Positions 47,488 through 57,470 are shown, numbered from the stretch's first letter. The stretch: DNA of 64,000 bases from Iodobacter violaceini (GCF_011601265.1 NZ_JAAOLX010000010.1:62001-126000), one strand, 5' to 3'. Numbers and translations: made by a program. Notes: a model not told the origin generated them from the sequence alone.

Positions 47488-48399
47488 ATGCACAGATCCG
47501 CTAAAACCTGGATTGACAGCCTGATCACCGCCCTTGCTCCGGCAATTTGGGGCTCGACTTATATCGTCACCACCCAGCTTCTTCCGCCTGACCGCCCTTT
47601 TACCGCCGCATTAATACGCACCCTGCCTGCAGGTTTACTTTTGATTCTGTTCAGCCGTGTATTGCCCCCCAAAGCCATGTGGGGTCGCTTGCTCATTTTG
47701 TCTGCGCTTAATATTGGAGCATTTCAGGCCTTGCTTTTTATTGCTGCATACCGGCTGCCGGGAGGACTGGCCGCTGTTGTCGGGGCAACACAACCCCTCA
47801 TAATTATGGGACTGGTATGGATGCTGGAGCGCCGCCCGCCAGTACACCTTGCACTTTGGGCCAGCCTGGCTGGCATTCTGGGCATGGCCGCCCTGCTCTT
47901 AGCGCCGGGAGCAAAATGGGATTCAACCGGTATGGCTGCAGCCCTGGCAGGCGCTGTTTGCATGGCACTGGGCACTTATCTGGCCAGGCAGTGGAAATCA
48001 CAAATCCCTTTACTGGCTTTTACAGGCTGGCAGCTATTGCTGGGCGGTCTGCTCTTGCTGCCTGTGGCGTTTATGTTTGATGCACCTTTGCCAAGCCTCA
48101 ATACCACGCAAATCCTTGGCTACGCCTATTTATCTGTCTTTGGGGCGCTGATCGCATATGTGCTGTGGTTTCGTGGCATTGCCCGCCTATCCCCTGTGGC
48201 CGCCTCGTCTTTAGGCTTACTCAGCCCCATCACTGCAGTGGCACTGGGCTGGATTTTACTCGGCCAAAACATGACGCCATTGTCCATGGCGGGTTTTGTC
48301 ACCGTACTGGCCAGCGTTCTGGCCGTGCAATGGAGCGTACTGAGTAAACCCGATACTTCACGTTTTCAGCCATTTCCCACAAAGAAGAGCCCAGCATGA
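47488..48399 (+). CDS. EamA/DMT-family transporter
   Basis: A 303-residue inner membrane carrier with about ten helices in two EamA halves (LAPAIWGSTYIVTTQLLPP, and the second half from near AGAVCMALGTYLARQW). ATG 47488 with AAGG upstream fits the family start; the frame from 47335 adds 51 residues of poor composition and would cover the operator. It overlaps the nitroreductase gene by 4 bp. It probably exports small metabolites or drugs under MarR control. Confidence 0.9.
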   Translation: MHRSAKTWIDSLITALAPAIWGSTYIVTTQLLPPDRPFTAALIRTLPAGLLLILFSRVLPPKAMWGRLLILSALNIGAFQALLFIAAYRLPGGLAAVVGATQPLIIMGLVWMLERRPPVHLALWASLAGILGMAALLLAPGAKWDSTGMAAALAGAVCMALGTYLARQWKSQIPLLAFTGWQLLLGGLLLLPVAFMFDAPLPSLNTTQILGYAYLSVFGALIAYVLWFRGIARLSPVAASSLGLLSPITAVALGWILLGQNMTPLSMAGFVTVLASVLAVQWSVLSKPDTSRFQPFPTKKSPA

Positions 48400-49013
48400 A
48401 TACCTCACTCCATACCCTGATCGAAAAACGCAGCACCACCAGCCACTTCGATGCCAGCAAGCCATTGAACAACAGCCAGATTACCGAGCTGATGCGCTTA
48501 GCCACCCTTGCCCCATCGGCTTATCATTTTCAAAACTGGAAGCTGATCGCCGTATGCTCAAGCAGCGCCAAGGCTCGCTTAAAAGATATCGCCATGGGCC
48601 AGGCACAGGTAGAAGAAGCTGCGGTTACTTTTATTATTTGCGGCACCTTAATGCCGCATCAGCAGTTAGCCGCAGCACTGCGCCCATCGCTGGATGCGGG
48701 GACTTTACCCCAGGAGATTGCAGATAGCTGGGTGGCCTCTGCCCATGCATCCTATGCAGACAACCCACAATTACAGCGTGACGAAGCCATACGCTCAGCC
48801 TCCCTTGCGGCCATGACACTGATTCTTGCTGCCGAAGGCATGGGTTTATCCACAGGAACAATAGGCGGCTTCGATACACCAGCCCTGATTGAAGCGTTTT
48901 CTCTTAAAGCCGATGAAATTCCGGTTATCTTAGTCACCGCAGGCTATGCCTCAGCAGAGAAAAGGCCTCAGAAACCACGCCGGCCACTGAGCGAGGTGGC
49001 TGAGCTGGTATAA
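48396..49013 (+). CDS. Nitroreductase family protein
   Basis: A 205-residue FMN-dependent reductase. IEKRSTTSHFDASKPL and LATLAPSAYHFQNWKLIAV at the N-terminus bind FMN; AEGMGLSTGTIGGFD is the second flavin region. It may reduce nitro or quinone compounds. Coupling to an exporter under a MarR repressor suggests detoxification; the inducer is unknown. Confidence 0.9.
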   Translation: MNTSLHTLIEKRSTTSHFDASKPLNNSQITELMRLATLAPSAYHFQNWKLIAVCSSSAKARLKDIAMGQAQVEEAAVTFIICGTLMPHQQLAAALRPSLDAGTLPQEIADSWVASAHASYADNPQLQRDEAIRSASLAAMTLILAAEGMGLSTGTIGGFDTPALIEAFSLKADEIPVILVTAGYASAEKRPQKPRRPLSEVAELV

Positions 49014-49021
49014 GCTGGCAA

Positions 49022-49046
49022 GGGCCAGTAGTAGCCCGGCTGGCCC
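49022..49046. terminator. Hairpin between convergent nitroreductase and AraC genes
   Basis: GGGCCAG / CTGGCCC with an 11-nt loop and no clear T-run; a weak terminator candidate. Confidence 0.4.
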
Positions 49047-49052
49047 GTGCAA

Positions 49053-49817
49053 TTAGCTCAAATAAACCCTTGGGGTCTTGCCGGTGCGGCTTTTAAAAAA
49101 GGCAATAAACGCACTATCACTCGCAAAACCCAAGGCGCTGGCGGTCTCTGATAGTTTCCCATTTTCTGCCAGCATTTCTACGGCACGTAATAAGCGCCAT
49201 TGCTGCCGCCATTCTTGATAACTCATCCCTGTTTCGCGTTGAAATATGCGGCTTATGGTTTTTTCACTGGCCGCAATTTGCTGTGCGAATAAATGAAGCG
49301 CTAAAGGTAATTGTTCTAAGTTTTCCTGCAAACAAGATACGCGCCGATCTAGCGGAAAAACCAGTAATAAAGGCTCTTGCTTAGCCTGATTAATCTCTTC
49401 AATACATACCGAAAGCAAATTGGCATGCCGTGCCTGCTGCCAGTCTGTATCAAAATCTGCCATAGCCAGCCGCTCCAGTACGGCTCTTAATAAGGGGTTA
49501 ACCTCAATCACCTGCACCTTGCCCGGCAAGACAGGGAACTGGCCAAGATCAAAATAGAGCGAGCGGTAATCCACAACCTGCCGCATTTCTGCCCGGTGCT
49601 TTACTCCTGGCGGTATCCACGCCGCCCTCGATGAGGGCAATAAGCAAAGTAAGCCATCTAAAGAGATACGAATACAGCCCTTCTTCGCAAAGAGTAATTG
49701 CCCCATTTGATGCTGGTGTAGGCCCGAATCATGATTACCCAGCAAAGAAGCAATCCCCACTACGGCAGCCCCAAATTGATCGGGATTAAATTTATCATTC
49801 GCGCCCAAGTACGCCAT
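49053..49817 (-). CDS. AraC-family transcriptional regulator
   Basis: A 254-residue regulator with an N-terminal cupin-like domain (LHQHQMGQLLFAKKGCIRIS) and a C-terminal AraC helix-turn-helix pair (about 155-254; ASEKTISRIFQRETGMSYQEWRQ and ASALGFASDSAFIAFFKSRTG). It belongs to the type that controls a divergent MFS exporter, as NimR does, and an MFS gene is indeed divergent here. Confidence 0.92.
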   Translation of the reverse strand: MAYLGANDKFNPDQFGAAVVGIASLLGNHDSGLHQHQMGQLLFAKKGCIRISLDGLLCLLPSSRAAWIPPGVKHRAEMRQVVDYRSLYFDLGQFPVLPGKVQVIEVNPLLRAVLERLAMADFDTDWQQARHANLLSVCIEEINQAKQEPLLLVFPLDRRVSCLQENLEQLPLALHLFAQQIAASEKTISRIFQRETGMSYQEWRQQWRLLRAVEMLAENGKLSETASALGFASDSAFIAFFKSRTGKTPRVYLS

Positions 49818-49916
49818 GCTTGTCCGATTTTAGATATTTATTGTCCTTATCATTGTAATACGCCGTTTATGTTTTTTATAAAATCGCAGCAAGTTATAAG
49901 AACAAGGAATAAAAAA

Positions 49917-51047
49917 ATGGCTCGTACATTTAGTTTAATACTCGCCACCCTGCTGATGATGTTTCCGCAAATTGCAGAAACCATCTATAGCCCAGCCTTA
50001 TCGGATATCAGCCACCATTTTGCCGTGAGCCCTGAGCTGGCGGCGCAAACACTCTCACTCTATTTTTTAGCATTTGCTGTAGGTGTGGTTGTTTGGGGAA
50101 GAATGTGTGACGTCTATGGCAGACGCCCTACCATGATGGCTGGCCTGTTGATTTATGCCATCGCCTCTTTGATCGCGCTTTGCGTAAACAACTTTAACGC
50201 TATTTTATTAGCAAGGATGCTGGCCGCCTTTGGCGCGGCAGTGGGATCTGTGGTGACACAAACCATGCTTAGAGATCTTTTTAAAGGTCTGCAACTTGCT
50301 CAGGTGTTTTCATTAATGGGCATTGCATTGGCCATTAGCCCTGCTATTGGGATGTATAGCGGCTCACTACTCAGTAGCCATTTTGGATACCAAGGCGTAT
50401 TTACCGGTTTATTCGTTTTAGCGCTGGTTTTGCTTATCTGGGCTTTTCTAGCGTTACCAGAGACAAAACAGGCGAAAGAAGCTGCCGCTGCTCCACTGCT
50501 AGCCACAGCAAAGATCATGCTTAAAGATCTGCAAATTTGGCAAGTTGCATTCTTAGTAGCTTCATTCAATATCTGCCTGTTTGCTTATTACAGCTTAGCG
50601 CCATTTATGTTTGAGCAACTTGGCCTCAGTACGCGCTTATTTGGCTATACGGGGCTAATCTTGGCCATGGGCGCGGGTGTTGGGTCAATCTTGAATAAGC
50701 ATTTACTCAAGCATGGCGCTCATTCGCATCAGTTGGTGCTATTGGCATCTGTGCTAACAATTTTAGGCGGCATCGGGGTCTCGCTATTACAACACAGCTC
50801 CCTATTTGTCTTGCCGATGCTCTTAGTAGTTACAGGATTTGGAATCGCCATTCCAAACATTCTTAGCTCAGCACTACATGCTTATCAAGACCGAACCGGC
50901 ACAGCAGGGGCACTCTTAGGGCTGCTGTATTACCTACTCATTGGCAGTGGTTTAACGCTAGCAGGATGGAGCCAGAGCCTAGGTAGCGTTATTTTGATCT
51001 GCGGATCACTTGCTACGCTGATATCCATGCAAAGAAGTTCAACGTAG
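49917..51047 (+). CDS. MFS transporter, Bcr/CflA-type drug exporter
   Basis: A 376-residue transporter with about twelve helices and the MFS motif A GRMCDVYGRRPTMM after helix 2. ATG 49917 with AAGGAAT upstream fits the family start; the frame from 49731 overlaps the divergent regulator gene. It probably exports toxic compounds and is controlled by the neighbouring AraC regulator. Confidence 0.92.
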   Translation: MARTFSLILATLLMMFPQIAETIYSPALSDISHHFAVSPELAAQTLSLYFLAFAVGVVVWGRMCDVYGRRPTMMAGLLIYAIASLIALCVNNFNAILLARMLAAFGAAVGSVVTQTMLRDLFKGLQLAQVFSLMGIALAISPAIGMYSGSLLSSHFGYQGVFTGLFVLALVLLIWAFLALPETKQAKEAAAAPLLATAKIMLKDLQIWQVAFLVASFNICLFAYYSLAPFMFEQLGLSTRLFGYTGLILAMGAGVGSILNKHLLKHGAHSHQLVLLASVLTILGGIGVSLLQHSSLFVLPMLLVVTGFGIAIPNILSSALHAYQDRTGTAGALLGLLYYLLIGSGLTLAGWSQSLGSVILICGSLATLISMQRSST

Positions 51048-51059
51048 ATTTTAATTGAC

Positions 51060-51085
51060 GGGCAGCAGGAGCAACCTTGCTGCCC
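51060..51085. terminator. Hairpin between convergent MFS and ABC permease genes
   Basis: Stem GGGCAGCA / TGCTGCCC with a 10-nt loop; it ends three bases inside the stop region of the minus-strand gene. Confidence 0.5.
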
Positions 51086-51087
51086 TC

Positions 51088-52251
51088 TTACTGCATCACC
51101 ACCCGCCGCATTTTCTGCGCGGTATAGCTCAGGCTTGCCAGCAGTATCAGCACGCAAACCCATACGGGGATGAGCACTTCTGCAAGGCTCAGGGCTTCGC
51201 CATTCAGGATTTTGATAATCAGCTGGTTTTGCGCCAGAAGCGGCACCCAGGAAAACCAAGCGGGATCGGCCCCCTGTTTTAACATACCAATCACCAGGGC
51301 CAGCGGTGCAAGCAGCATCAGCATGGAGTTTCTGGCCTGCGCTTCCTTATGGCTTTTACCATTAATCGCCACGGCAATTTGCAGGGCGGCAATGGCCAGC
51401 GCCAGCGGGCACAGCACGGCCAAAAATACAAAAGCGTCTTTGATTGAGAATTGAAAAGCGATTTTTAATACTTCGTTTTTAATTAAAAATAGCGATGGAA
51501 AAATACTCATCACATTAAAAAACAATACGCAAACCGTGAGCGTTCCAACTGCCGCCCATTTACCCAAAGCAAAATGCCAGCTCGATACCGGGTTCATCAT
51601 TAAAGGCTCTAAAGAGCCACGCTCACGCTCCCCCGCCGAGGTATCAATCGCCGCATACATGCCCACACCTAATAGCGTCATGATAAACATAAAGGGCAGC
51701 ATTTCTTTTAGGCCCGCACTCTGCTGATTTTTTGCGCGGCTTAAATGGCGCTCTTCTACTTTTAACACCGTTAATATTTCGGCAGAAATGCCACGCAAGC
51801 TTAGATTTAAACCGGCCTGCTCCTGCATAAAGCCCTGCAACAGCAGCTTAATTGGCCGCACGCCCATTTGGGTGTCTTTATTAGCTAAATCACTGACAAT
51901 CTCTACCCTGGGTGCAATTCCTGCGGCATATTGGCTGGCAAAGTTTTGCGGCAACAGCAGCACCGGCTCGGTATATTCTTTGCTGTGTAATTTATTTGCA
52001 TAATCTGGCCCTGCGGTTTTAATTTCAAAACCTTGCCGGGCAATATAATTGATTAACTCCGGTGCATATTGCGCCCCGACTACGCGAATAAAGCGTTTCT
52101 CATTTTGCTCATCCATCCTGGAATAGGCTTCAGAGCTGATAAATAAAAAGAAGGGCATGCCCATTAAAGAAGACAAAATCACCACCAGCATGGTGCGCTT
52201 GTCTCTTAATGAATCAACCCATTCTTTTTTAAATATTTCCCAAATCATCAT
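51088..52251 (-). CDS. ABC-2 type permease (NatB-like)
   Basis: A 387-residue membrane protein with one N-terminal helix (RTMLVVILSSLMGMPFFLFI), a large extracytoplasmic domain and five or so helices in the second half; AAIDTSAGERERGSLEPLMM is the typical cytoplasmic motif of NatB permeases. It forms an exporter with the ATPase gene upstream. A type I palindromic repeat lies between the two genes. Confidence 0.88.
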   Translation of the reverse strand: MMIWEIFKKEWVDSLRDKRTMLVVILSSLMGMPFFLFISSEAYSRMDEQNEKRFIRVVGAQYAPELINYIARQGFEIKTAGPDYANKLHSKEYTEPVLLLPQNFASQYAAGIAPRVEIVSDLANKDTQMGVRPIKLLLQGFMQEQAGLNLSLRGISAEILTVLKVEERHLSRAKNQQSAGLKEMLPFMFIMTLLGVGMYAAIDTSAGERERGSLEPLMMNPVSSWHFALGKWAAVGTLTVCVLFFNVMSIFPSLFLIKNEVLKIAFQFSIKDAFVFLAVLCPLALAIAALQIAVAINGKSHKEAQARNSMLMLLAPLALVIGMLKQGADPAWFSWVPLLAQNQLIIKILNGEALSLAEVLIPVWVCVLILLASLSYTAQKMRRVVMQ

Positions 52252-52280
52252 GCGCTCATTTCCAGTTTAATTTGTATTTA

Positions 52281-52400
52281 AAACCCAAGCCTTAAACCAC
52301 GGCATTTTGAAGAAAACAGAGAATCACTGAGCAAAACAAAACATAAAATGATTTTCTCCGTGTAACTCTGAGTCCTCTGTGGTTCAAGATTTGGGTTTTG
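52281..52400. repeat. Imperfect palindromic intergenic repeat, type I, copy b
   Basis: AAACCCAAGCCTTAAACCAC at the left and GTGGTTCAAGATTTGGGTTT at the right are inverted copies; inner GAAAACAGAG pairs with the TTTTCTCCGTG side. It is inserted between the ATPase and permease genes of one transporter. Confidence 0.75.
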
Positions 52401-52432
52401 TTCATGCACCTGAGTAGTCAGTATTGAATGTT

Positions 52433-53194
52433 TCAAGCAAAAGCCAGCTTCACAAAAGCGTCTTCAAAATTGCTTTCTGCGGCCTGATCTAATAGCTGTG
52501 CTACCGTGCCCTGTGCAACGGTTGCGCCGCCAGCCACGATCACCACATGATCGCAAAGCCGCTCTACTTCTTGCATGATGTGCGTCGAAAACAGAATGCA
52601 TTTGCTGCCGCCAGATGGCGATTTCAGCCATGCCAGAAACTCGCGCAGCGCCCTTGTAGCCAGCACATCTAGCCCATTGGTAGGCTCGTCCAGAATAATA
52701 TTCTGCGGATCATGCACCAGCGCCCTTGCCAGTGCCGTTTTCATTTTTTCACCCTGGCTAAAGCCTTCGCAGCGCCGCTCCATCAAGGCGCGCATATCCA
52801 GCGCATCGGCCAGTGCCGTGGCCCGCTCGTTGGCTTCGTCATGGCTCATGCCGTGCAACACCCCGTAGTAAGCAATGTTTTCGCGGGCGCTCAGCCTTGG
52901 ATACAAGCCCCGTGCATCAGACAACACGCCCATCCGCGCTTGCGTAGCCTGCTTGCCTGCCTCCACCTGCACTCCATCAACCAGCACCCGCCCGGAATCC
53001 GCAGGCAGCAGCGCGGCAATCATGCGCAAAGTGGTGGTCTTGCCCGCGCCATTCGCGCCCAACAAGCCCGTTACCACGCCATCTGCCGCGCTAAAGTGAA
53101 TATCCTTCACGGCCTGAACCACGCTCTTAGAACGCCGCCAGCCCAGGCCCGCTTCACGGACAAATTGCTTAGATAATTGCTCGACAATAATCAT
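52433..53194 (-). CDS. ABC transporter ATP-binding protein (NatA-like)
   Basis: A 253-residue ATPase. Walker A GANGAGKTTTLRMI, a variant signature FSQGEKMKTALARAL and Walker B NIILDEPTNGLD are present. NatA-type ATPases power export of sodium or small molecules with a NatB permease, which is encoded next on the same strand. Confidence 0.9.
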   Translation of the reverse strand: MIIVEQLSKQFVREAGLGWRRSKSVVQAVKDIHFSAADGVVTGLLGANGAGKTTTLRMIAALLPADSGRVLVDGVQVEAGKQATQARMGVLSDARGLYPRLSARENIAYYGVLHGMSHDEANERATALADALDMRALMERRCEGFSQGEKMKTALARALVHDPQNIILDEPTNGLDVLATRALREFLAWLKSPSGGSKCILFSTHIMQEVERLCDHVVIVAGGATVAQGTVAQLLDQAAESNFEDAFVKLAFA

Positions 53195-53226
53195 GCTGTT
53201 TGCACAAACATTGAATCATTCCTTTG

Positions 53227-53330
53227 AAAACCCAAATCTTGAACCACAGAGAACACAGAATTACACGGAGAAAAGCATTTCAGGCGTTCTCCGTGCCCTC
53301 CTTTACTCCGTGTTTCAAGGTTTGGATTTG
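53227..53330. repeat. Imperfect palindromic intergenic repeat, type I, copy c
   Basis: AAAACCCAAATCTTGAACCA at the left and CCGTGTTTCAAGGTTTGGAT at the right; inner ACACGGAGAAAA / TTCTCCGTG form the stem. Same family as copies a and b. Confidence 0.75.
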
Positions 53331-53338
53331 CACTTGAG

Positions 53339-54733
53339 TTACCCCTTAGGCAAGACCCATACCACAGGCCTTGGGATAGGTTTTACGCAGCTTAGGTCTA
53401 CCTTTTGCGCGTCTTCTGCATTTATAAAGCGATACACCAGATCATCCACGCAGCTTTGCATCAGCATGCCGTGGCCGGATTTGCCCAGCACCACGTGCCT
53501 CGCCTTAGCGCCCAACGCTTTGGCAACGTGGGTCGCGTGCTGAGGCGGCGTCACCGGATCAAGCCCGCCGCTCAGCAGCAATACCGGGGATGCGCTTTTA
53601 GCCAGGGTATAAAAAGCTGCGGGCACAGCGCCGCGTGGCCACTCTCCACAGACTTTTCGATAGGTTTCGCTGCGAAAACGGCCAAAATCATCATCCAGCA
53701 CCGGCAGGCGGCCAGCCTCCTCAGCGCACCATACCGAATAATGCATGCCTGCAAAAATCTTGCCCGCATTGGGCAAGGCAGTCTGGCCGCTCAGCGCCAG
53801 CAGCGGGTTAAAGCGCCCGGCCTTCGCTTCGGTAATGGCAAAAGGCAGGCCTGCACTATTCACTGGCGAATACAAAACGGCCGACACCATGCCCAGCACG
53901 CTTTCGCGGCTGATGGTCACATTGGCTTCGGTATTTAAACGGGGGTGTTTTAACACGGTAGTTTTAGGCGTACTGGCCAGCAAATCACGCCAGCTCTGTG
54001 CCAGGTTTGGATACGCGCTTTGGCAACGCGCATCACTTTTACAATCAGCAAACAGGCTGTCCAGGGGCTTTTGTATATCGCTGCCCGATATGGCGTAATC
54101 AGGTGGCAACACGCCATCGAGCACCACACGCCGCACCGCTTGCGGATATTGGCGTAAGTACTCCAGCCCTACCCGGGTACCGTAGGAAACGCCAACCAGA
54201 TTAATAGCCGGATAGCCCTCGGCCTTACGCACGGCATTTAAATCCTGCACGGCAATCGAAGTGGTAAAAAAGCGCAGATCGCCATAGGGCAATTTTTGCA
54301 GAGTGGACTGGCAGCGTTTGATTTCGCGCAGCGCACCCTCGCTATCAGTCAGCTTGCTTAAATCTTGCGATTCCGGGCATTCCAAAGGCGCAGATCGGCC
54401 CGTGCCGCGCTGATCTACAAAAACCATATCACGGCGTAATTGCAATTTATTGAAGAGATGCTCTGCCCAGCCCGCCACATTAATCGCGCTCTGCCCCGGC
54501 CCGCCAGCCAGAAAGAAAATCGGATCGGCCAGCTGATTTCTATCCTGCGCACGCAGCACCAGATAATGAATCTGGATTTGCTTACCCTGTGGCTCTGCCG
54601 GATTCAGCGGCCTGGCAATCTGCCCGCATTGTACTTCCTGAGGAAATCCATCGATACGGCAGGGCTTGGTGGCAGCTTGCGCAGTGGAAAGTAAGCCAAA
54701 AAACAGCAAAAAGACAAAAGCTTGCATCGGCAT
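53339..54733 (-). CDS. Secreted alpha/beta hydrolase (TAP-like peptidase)
   Basis: A 464-residue exported hydrolase with a signal peptide (QAFVFLLFFGLLSTAQA). The oxyanion region is FFLAGGPGQSA, the nucleophile S183 lies in GVSYGTR, and D392 (GGLDPVTPP) and H421 (SGHGM) complete the triad. The layout, with a C-terminal TAP-like domain, is that of proline- or tripeptide-releasing aminopeptidases of the S33 group. Five cysteines in the mature part may form disulfides. The substrate is unknown. Confidence 0.88.
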   Translation of the reverse strand: MPMQAFVFLLFFGLLSTAQAATKPCRIDGFPQEVQCGQIARPLNPAEPQGKQIQIHYLVLRAQDRNQLADPIFFLAGGPGQSAINVAGWAEHLFNKLQLRRDMVFVDQRGTGRSAPLECPESQDLSKLTDSEGALREIKRCQSTLQKLPYGDLRFFTTSIAVQDLNAVRKAEGYPAINLVGVSYGTRVGLEYLRQYPQAVRRVVLDGVLPPDYAISGSDIQKPLDSLFADCKSDARCQSAYPNLAQSWRDLLASTPKTTVLKHPRLNTEANVTISRESVLGMVSAVLYSPVNSAGLPFAITEAKAGRFNPLLALSGQTALPNAGKIFAGMHYSVWCAEEAGRLPVLDDDFGRFRSETYRKVCGEWPRGAVPAAFYTLAKSASPVLLLSGGLDPVTPPQHATHVAKALGAKARHVVLGKSGHGMLMQSCVDDLVYRFINAEDAQKVDLSCVKPIPRPVVWVLPKG

Positions 54734-54926
54734 CTTTAGATTAATAAGACTGATGCAAGCATGTCAAATAAACGGGGGGACGTCTATAGAGCAGTTGCCC
54801 GCCGGGGGCTCAGCCGGTATTCCTCCACCCAACATCATCATCCCTGCCCGCCCGGTAAAAGCAGAAATGATGATATGGCCAGAAAAAACCTCTGCGATAA
54901 ATTTCAGGCCATTCCCTCACAAATCC

Positions 54927-55814
54927 TTACTTGTAAACCAATACGGCCGAGCCACTTGGTAAAACGGCACTGCCACGGTTACTTAAAGGATGATTATTCT
55001 CCCCGCCAGTAGCACCAGGGATATTGGTATTGACCAAGGGTTTTATTAAAAATGGATCGGGGCTGTTGTCAGGCTCTGGCTCTACCGAAATAACCGCCAT
55101 GCCACCGGGTAGTTTTAATGCGGGGTTAATATAATCTTGCCCCGGGAATGGAGGACCAGAGAGAGGGCCAGCGCCCGGGCCAGCGCCATCACTATCTGCC
55201 AAAGCCGGGTTGGTAAACCGGCCCGTAGTCACAGGCTTACCATTCACCACCACCCAGCCCTCATAAACCCAGCCCTTAGGCAGGGCAGGCAGTTTTAATG
55301 AAGCTTGGGCCGGGCCACTTGCTGCGCTTAAAAACCAAATTCCCTGGTCATTATCAGTGGTGATCGCCGTGCTTGGCGTCGCCAAAATAAAACTGCCGCT
55401 GGCACTGGTGAAATCGGTGTTTAAGGCGGCTGGATGGGAGGTGAGCAAACCAGCGTAGCGGCTGCTATCAAAGCCACCAGCCACCAAATGCTGATCAGAT
55501 GGCGCAGCCACATCGTTTACGGCTGGCTCAACCGTCAGAATAAAGGCCGTGGCTTTATCAAATTGACTTTGGCTGACGGCAAAACTGCTTTGGCTTAATA
55601 CCCCATTATCATTCACCGTAAACCGCCCCGTAGTGACCGGTGCACCATCCACCAGCAGCCAGCCTTCATAGACTGCAGCGCTCCCCAGGTTTTCTAAATT
55701 TTTAAAATTAAGGTCCAGCATCGGTGTACTGCCAGAACCACCGCCACAGGCAGTCAGACCCGCGCCAAGCAAGATTGAAAGCAACAGGCGTTTAGAACGG
55801 AGAGGATTAAGCAT
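54927..55814 (-). CDS. Lipoprotein with two anti-sigma-K-like repeats
   Basis: A 295-residue predicted lipoprotein; the lipobox LTAC places the lipidated cysteine at residue 23 when counted from the ATG at 55814. Two internal repeats, YEGWLLVDGAPVTTGRF and YEGWVVVNGKPVTTGRF, resemble the beta-sandwich motif of anti-sigma-K (RskA) C-terminal domains. The segment after the second repeat is Gly/Pro-rich. It lies 80 bp after the histidine kinase gene on the same strand, with an OmpR-type direct repeat in the gap, so it may be a target or third member of that system. Exact function unknown. Confidence 0.75.
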   Translation of the reverse strand: MLNPLRSKRLLLSILLGAGLTACGGGSGSTPMLDLNFKNLENLGSAAVYEGWLLVDGAPVTTGRFTVNDNGVLSQSSFAVSQSQFDKATAFILTVEPAVNDVAAPSDQHLVAGGFDSSRYAGLLTSHPAALNTDFTSASGSFILATPSTAITTDNDQGIWFLSAASGPAQASLKLPALPKGWVYEGWVVVNGKPVTTGRFTNPALADSDGAGPGAGPLSGPPFPGQDYINPALKLPGGMAVISVEPEPDNSPDPFLIKPLVNTNIPGATGGENNHPLSNRGSAVLPSGSAVLVYK

Positions 55815-55871
55815 CACGATCACCAAATGCAGTTGAGGTAATTCAGTCTGCGCCTGGCTAATTTTTCAAAC

Positions 55872-55887
55872 ATCACGAAACTATCAC
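55872..55887 (-). promoter_or_regulatory. Candidate response-regulator direct repeat
   Basis: Read on the minus strand, GTGAT-N6-GTGAT, an 11-bp period direct repeat typical of OmpR/PhoB-family sites, between the kinase gene and the lipoprotein gene. Confidence 0.4.
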
Positions 55888-55894
55888 AAGAAGA

Positions 55895-57433
55895 TCAAAT
55901 TTTGGCAATTTGCGGCAGCATAAAAGAAAACTGTGTGCCCTGGCTGATTTCGGATTGCACTTTAATCGCAACACCATGCAAATCTAAAATACGCTTAACA
56001 ATCGCCAACCCCAGGCCTGCCCCCTCATGATGTGGAGAAAAAAGCGCCGGGGCGCGCCAATAGCGCTCAAATAGAAAGGGCAAATGCTCATGAGCAATTC
56101 CCTGGCCACTATCCCTAATACTCACTCCAACCTGTTGCCCGCTCACTTGCAGGCTAACCACAACAGCCCCCCCTGCGGGGGTATAACGCAGGGCATTCTC
56201 GATTAAATTTTGTAAGACCCGCTCAATCAGTGCAATATCAGCCTGCACCAGCATCTGATGCTGAGCCTCCAGCCGCAATTGCACTTGAGCCTGCCTGGCC
56301 TGTAGCTGATAGCCCTGCAACACATCATGCAAAAGCTCGGCCAGGCAAAATACTTCTAATTTAGGCAATACATGGCCGGAATCGAGCTTGGAAAGCTCAA
56401 ATAACTCCATCACCCGCTTTTCCATCAGGCGGATATGCCGCATCGCGGTTTTTAAAAACTCATTACGCTCTGCATGGCTTATTTTATCGGCTTGCAATAA
56501 AACCGTTTCTACATAGCCCTGAATGCAAGCCAGCGGTGTGCGTAAATCATGCGAAATATTACTAACCAGCTCGCGGCGCATTTGATCGCTTTCCTCAATA
56601 CGCTTGAATTGCGCCTCAATTCTGGCATTGAGCGCCAAAATGGCCTGCTCCAAAACACTAATTTCATCATTTGCAGATGATGTGGCAGGCACAGTGAGGC
56701 CATTTCCTATCGCTTCATCAAGGCGAATTTTTTGCACTTTTTGCGTAAGCCGCTTCAGCGGCTGAGTCAGTTTAAGCAAGGCCAGCCAGAGCACAAGGCT
56801 GGCCAGCAGGCTGGAAATCAGCACGCTCAGCCATAAGCCCTGTAATGCGGCCGAATTTTGCAAGCTGGCATTCAAGTTTTGCCTGGCTTGCCCATCCAGC
56901 ACGATATACAAATAGCCCAATAGCCCCGTCTGTCCTGTCCTGGAAATTGCTGCTACCGAAATAATATTTTTCTGCCCCTTGCGTCTGGGATCTTCCCCTA
57001 AAACAGGCAAGCGTACATTGCGGCGTTTTTCCAGCAATGGGGCCACAGGGCGGAGATCAACCGTTTCCCCCAAGGCAAAATTTGCACTGGCCCCTTCCAG
57101 TACATGCCCCAGTATCCGCCCTTGAGCATCGAGTAAATAGACTTCCACAGCAGGATTGATCGCCATCACATGCATCATTAAATCGTGCATTAAGGCTTGA
57201 TTTACCTTGCCCTGATCATCAATCAAAGGCTGGGGCTGATTAGATAAAATATACTGAGCCATGCCACGATGCATGGCCTGCATGGTTTCACGCGAAGCCT
57301 GCTGTCCATAGTGCCGCCCCAAAAATAGCAAAGCGATATTACTGCCAAGCAAGAGCCCAATTACCAGCAGAGCAATTCTAAAATGCAAGCTTTGCCCCAG
57401 ACGGGCGCAGGATTGCCAAAGGCTGGCTTTCAT
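55895..57433 (-). CDS. Sensor histidine kinase
   Basis: A 512-residue membrane kinase. Helix 1 (about 17-39) and helix 2 (about 199-221) flank a periplasmic sensor domain of some 160 residues. HAMP follows, then the phospho-acceptor H295 in SNISHDLRTPLACIQGY. The ATPase domain has NLIENALRYTP, DSGQGI and GAGLGLAIVKRIL. It follows the response regulator gene by 37 bp. The signal is unknown. Confidence 0.93.
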   Translation of the reverse strand: MKASLWQSCARLGQSLHFRIALLVIGLLLGSNIALLFLGRHYGQQASRETMQAMHRGMAQYILSNQPQPLIDDQGKVNQALMHDLMMHVMAINPAVEVYLLDAQGRILGHVLEGASANFALGETVDLRPVAPLLEKRRNVRLPVLGEDPRRKGQKNIISVAAISRTGQTGLLGYLYIVLDGQARQNLNASLQNSAALQGLWLSVLISSLLASLVLWLALLKLTQPLKRLTQKVQKIRLDEAIGNGLTVPATSSANDEISVLEQAILALNARIEAQFKRIEESDQMRRELVSNISHDLRTPLACIQGYVETVLLQADKISHAERNEFLKTAMRHIRLMEKRVMELFELSKLDSGHVLPKLEVFCLAELLHDVLQGYQLQARQAQVQLRLEAQHQMLVQADIALIERVLQNLIENALRYTPAGGAVVVSLQVSGQQVGVSIRDSGQGIAHEHLPFLFERYWRAPALFSPHHEGAGLGLAIVKRILDLHGVAIKVQSEISQGTQFSFMLPQIAKI

Positions 57434-57470
57434 TGGATCGCCTCATGTAGAAAACCCCAATACTTTTCAC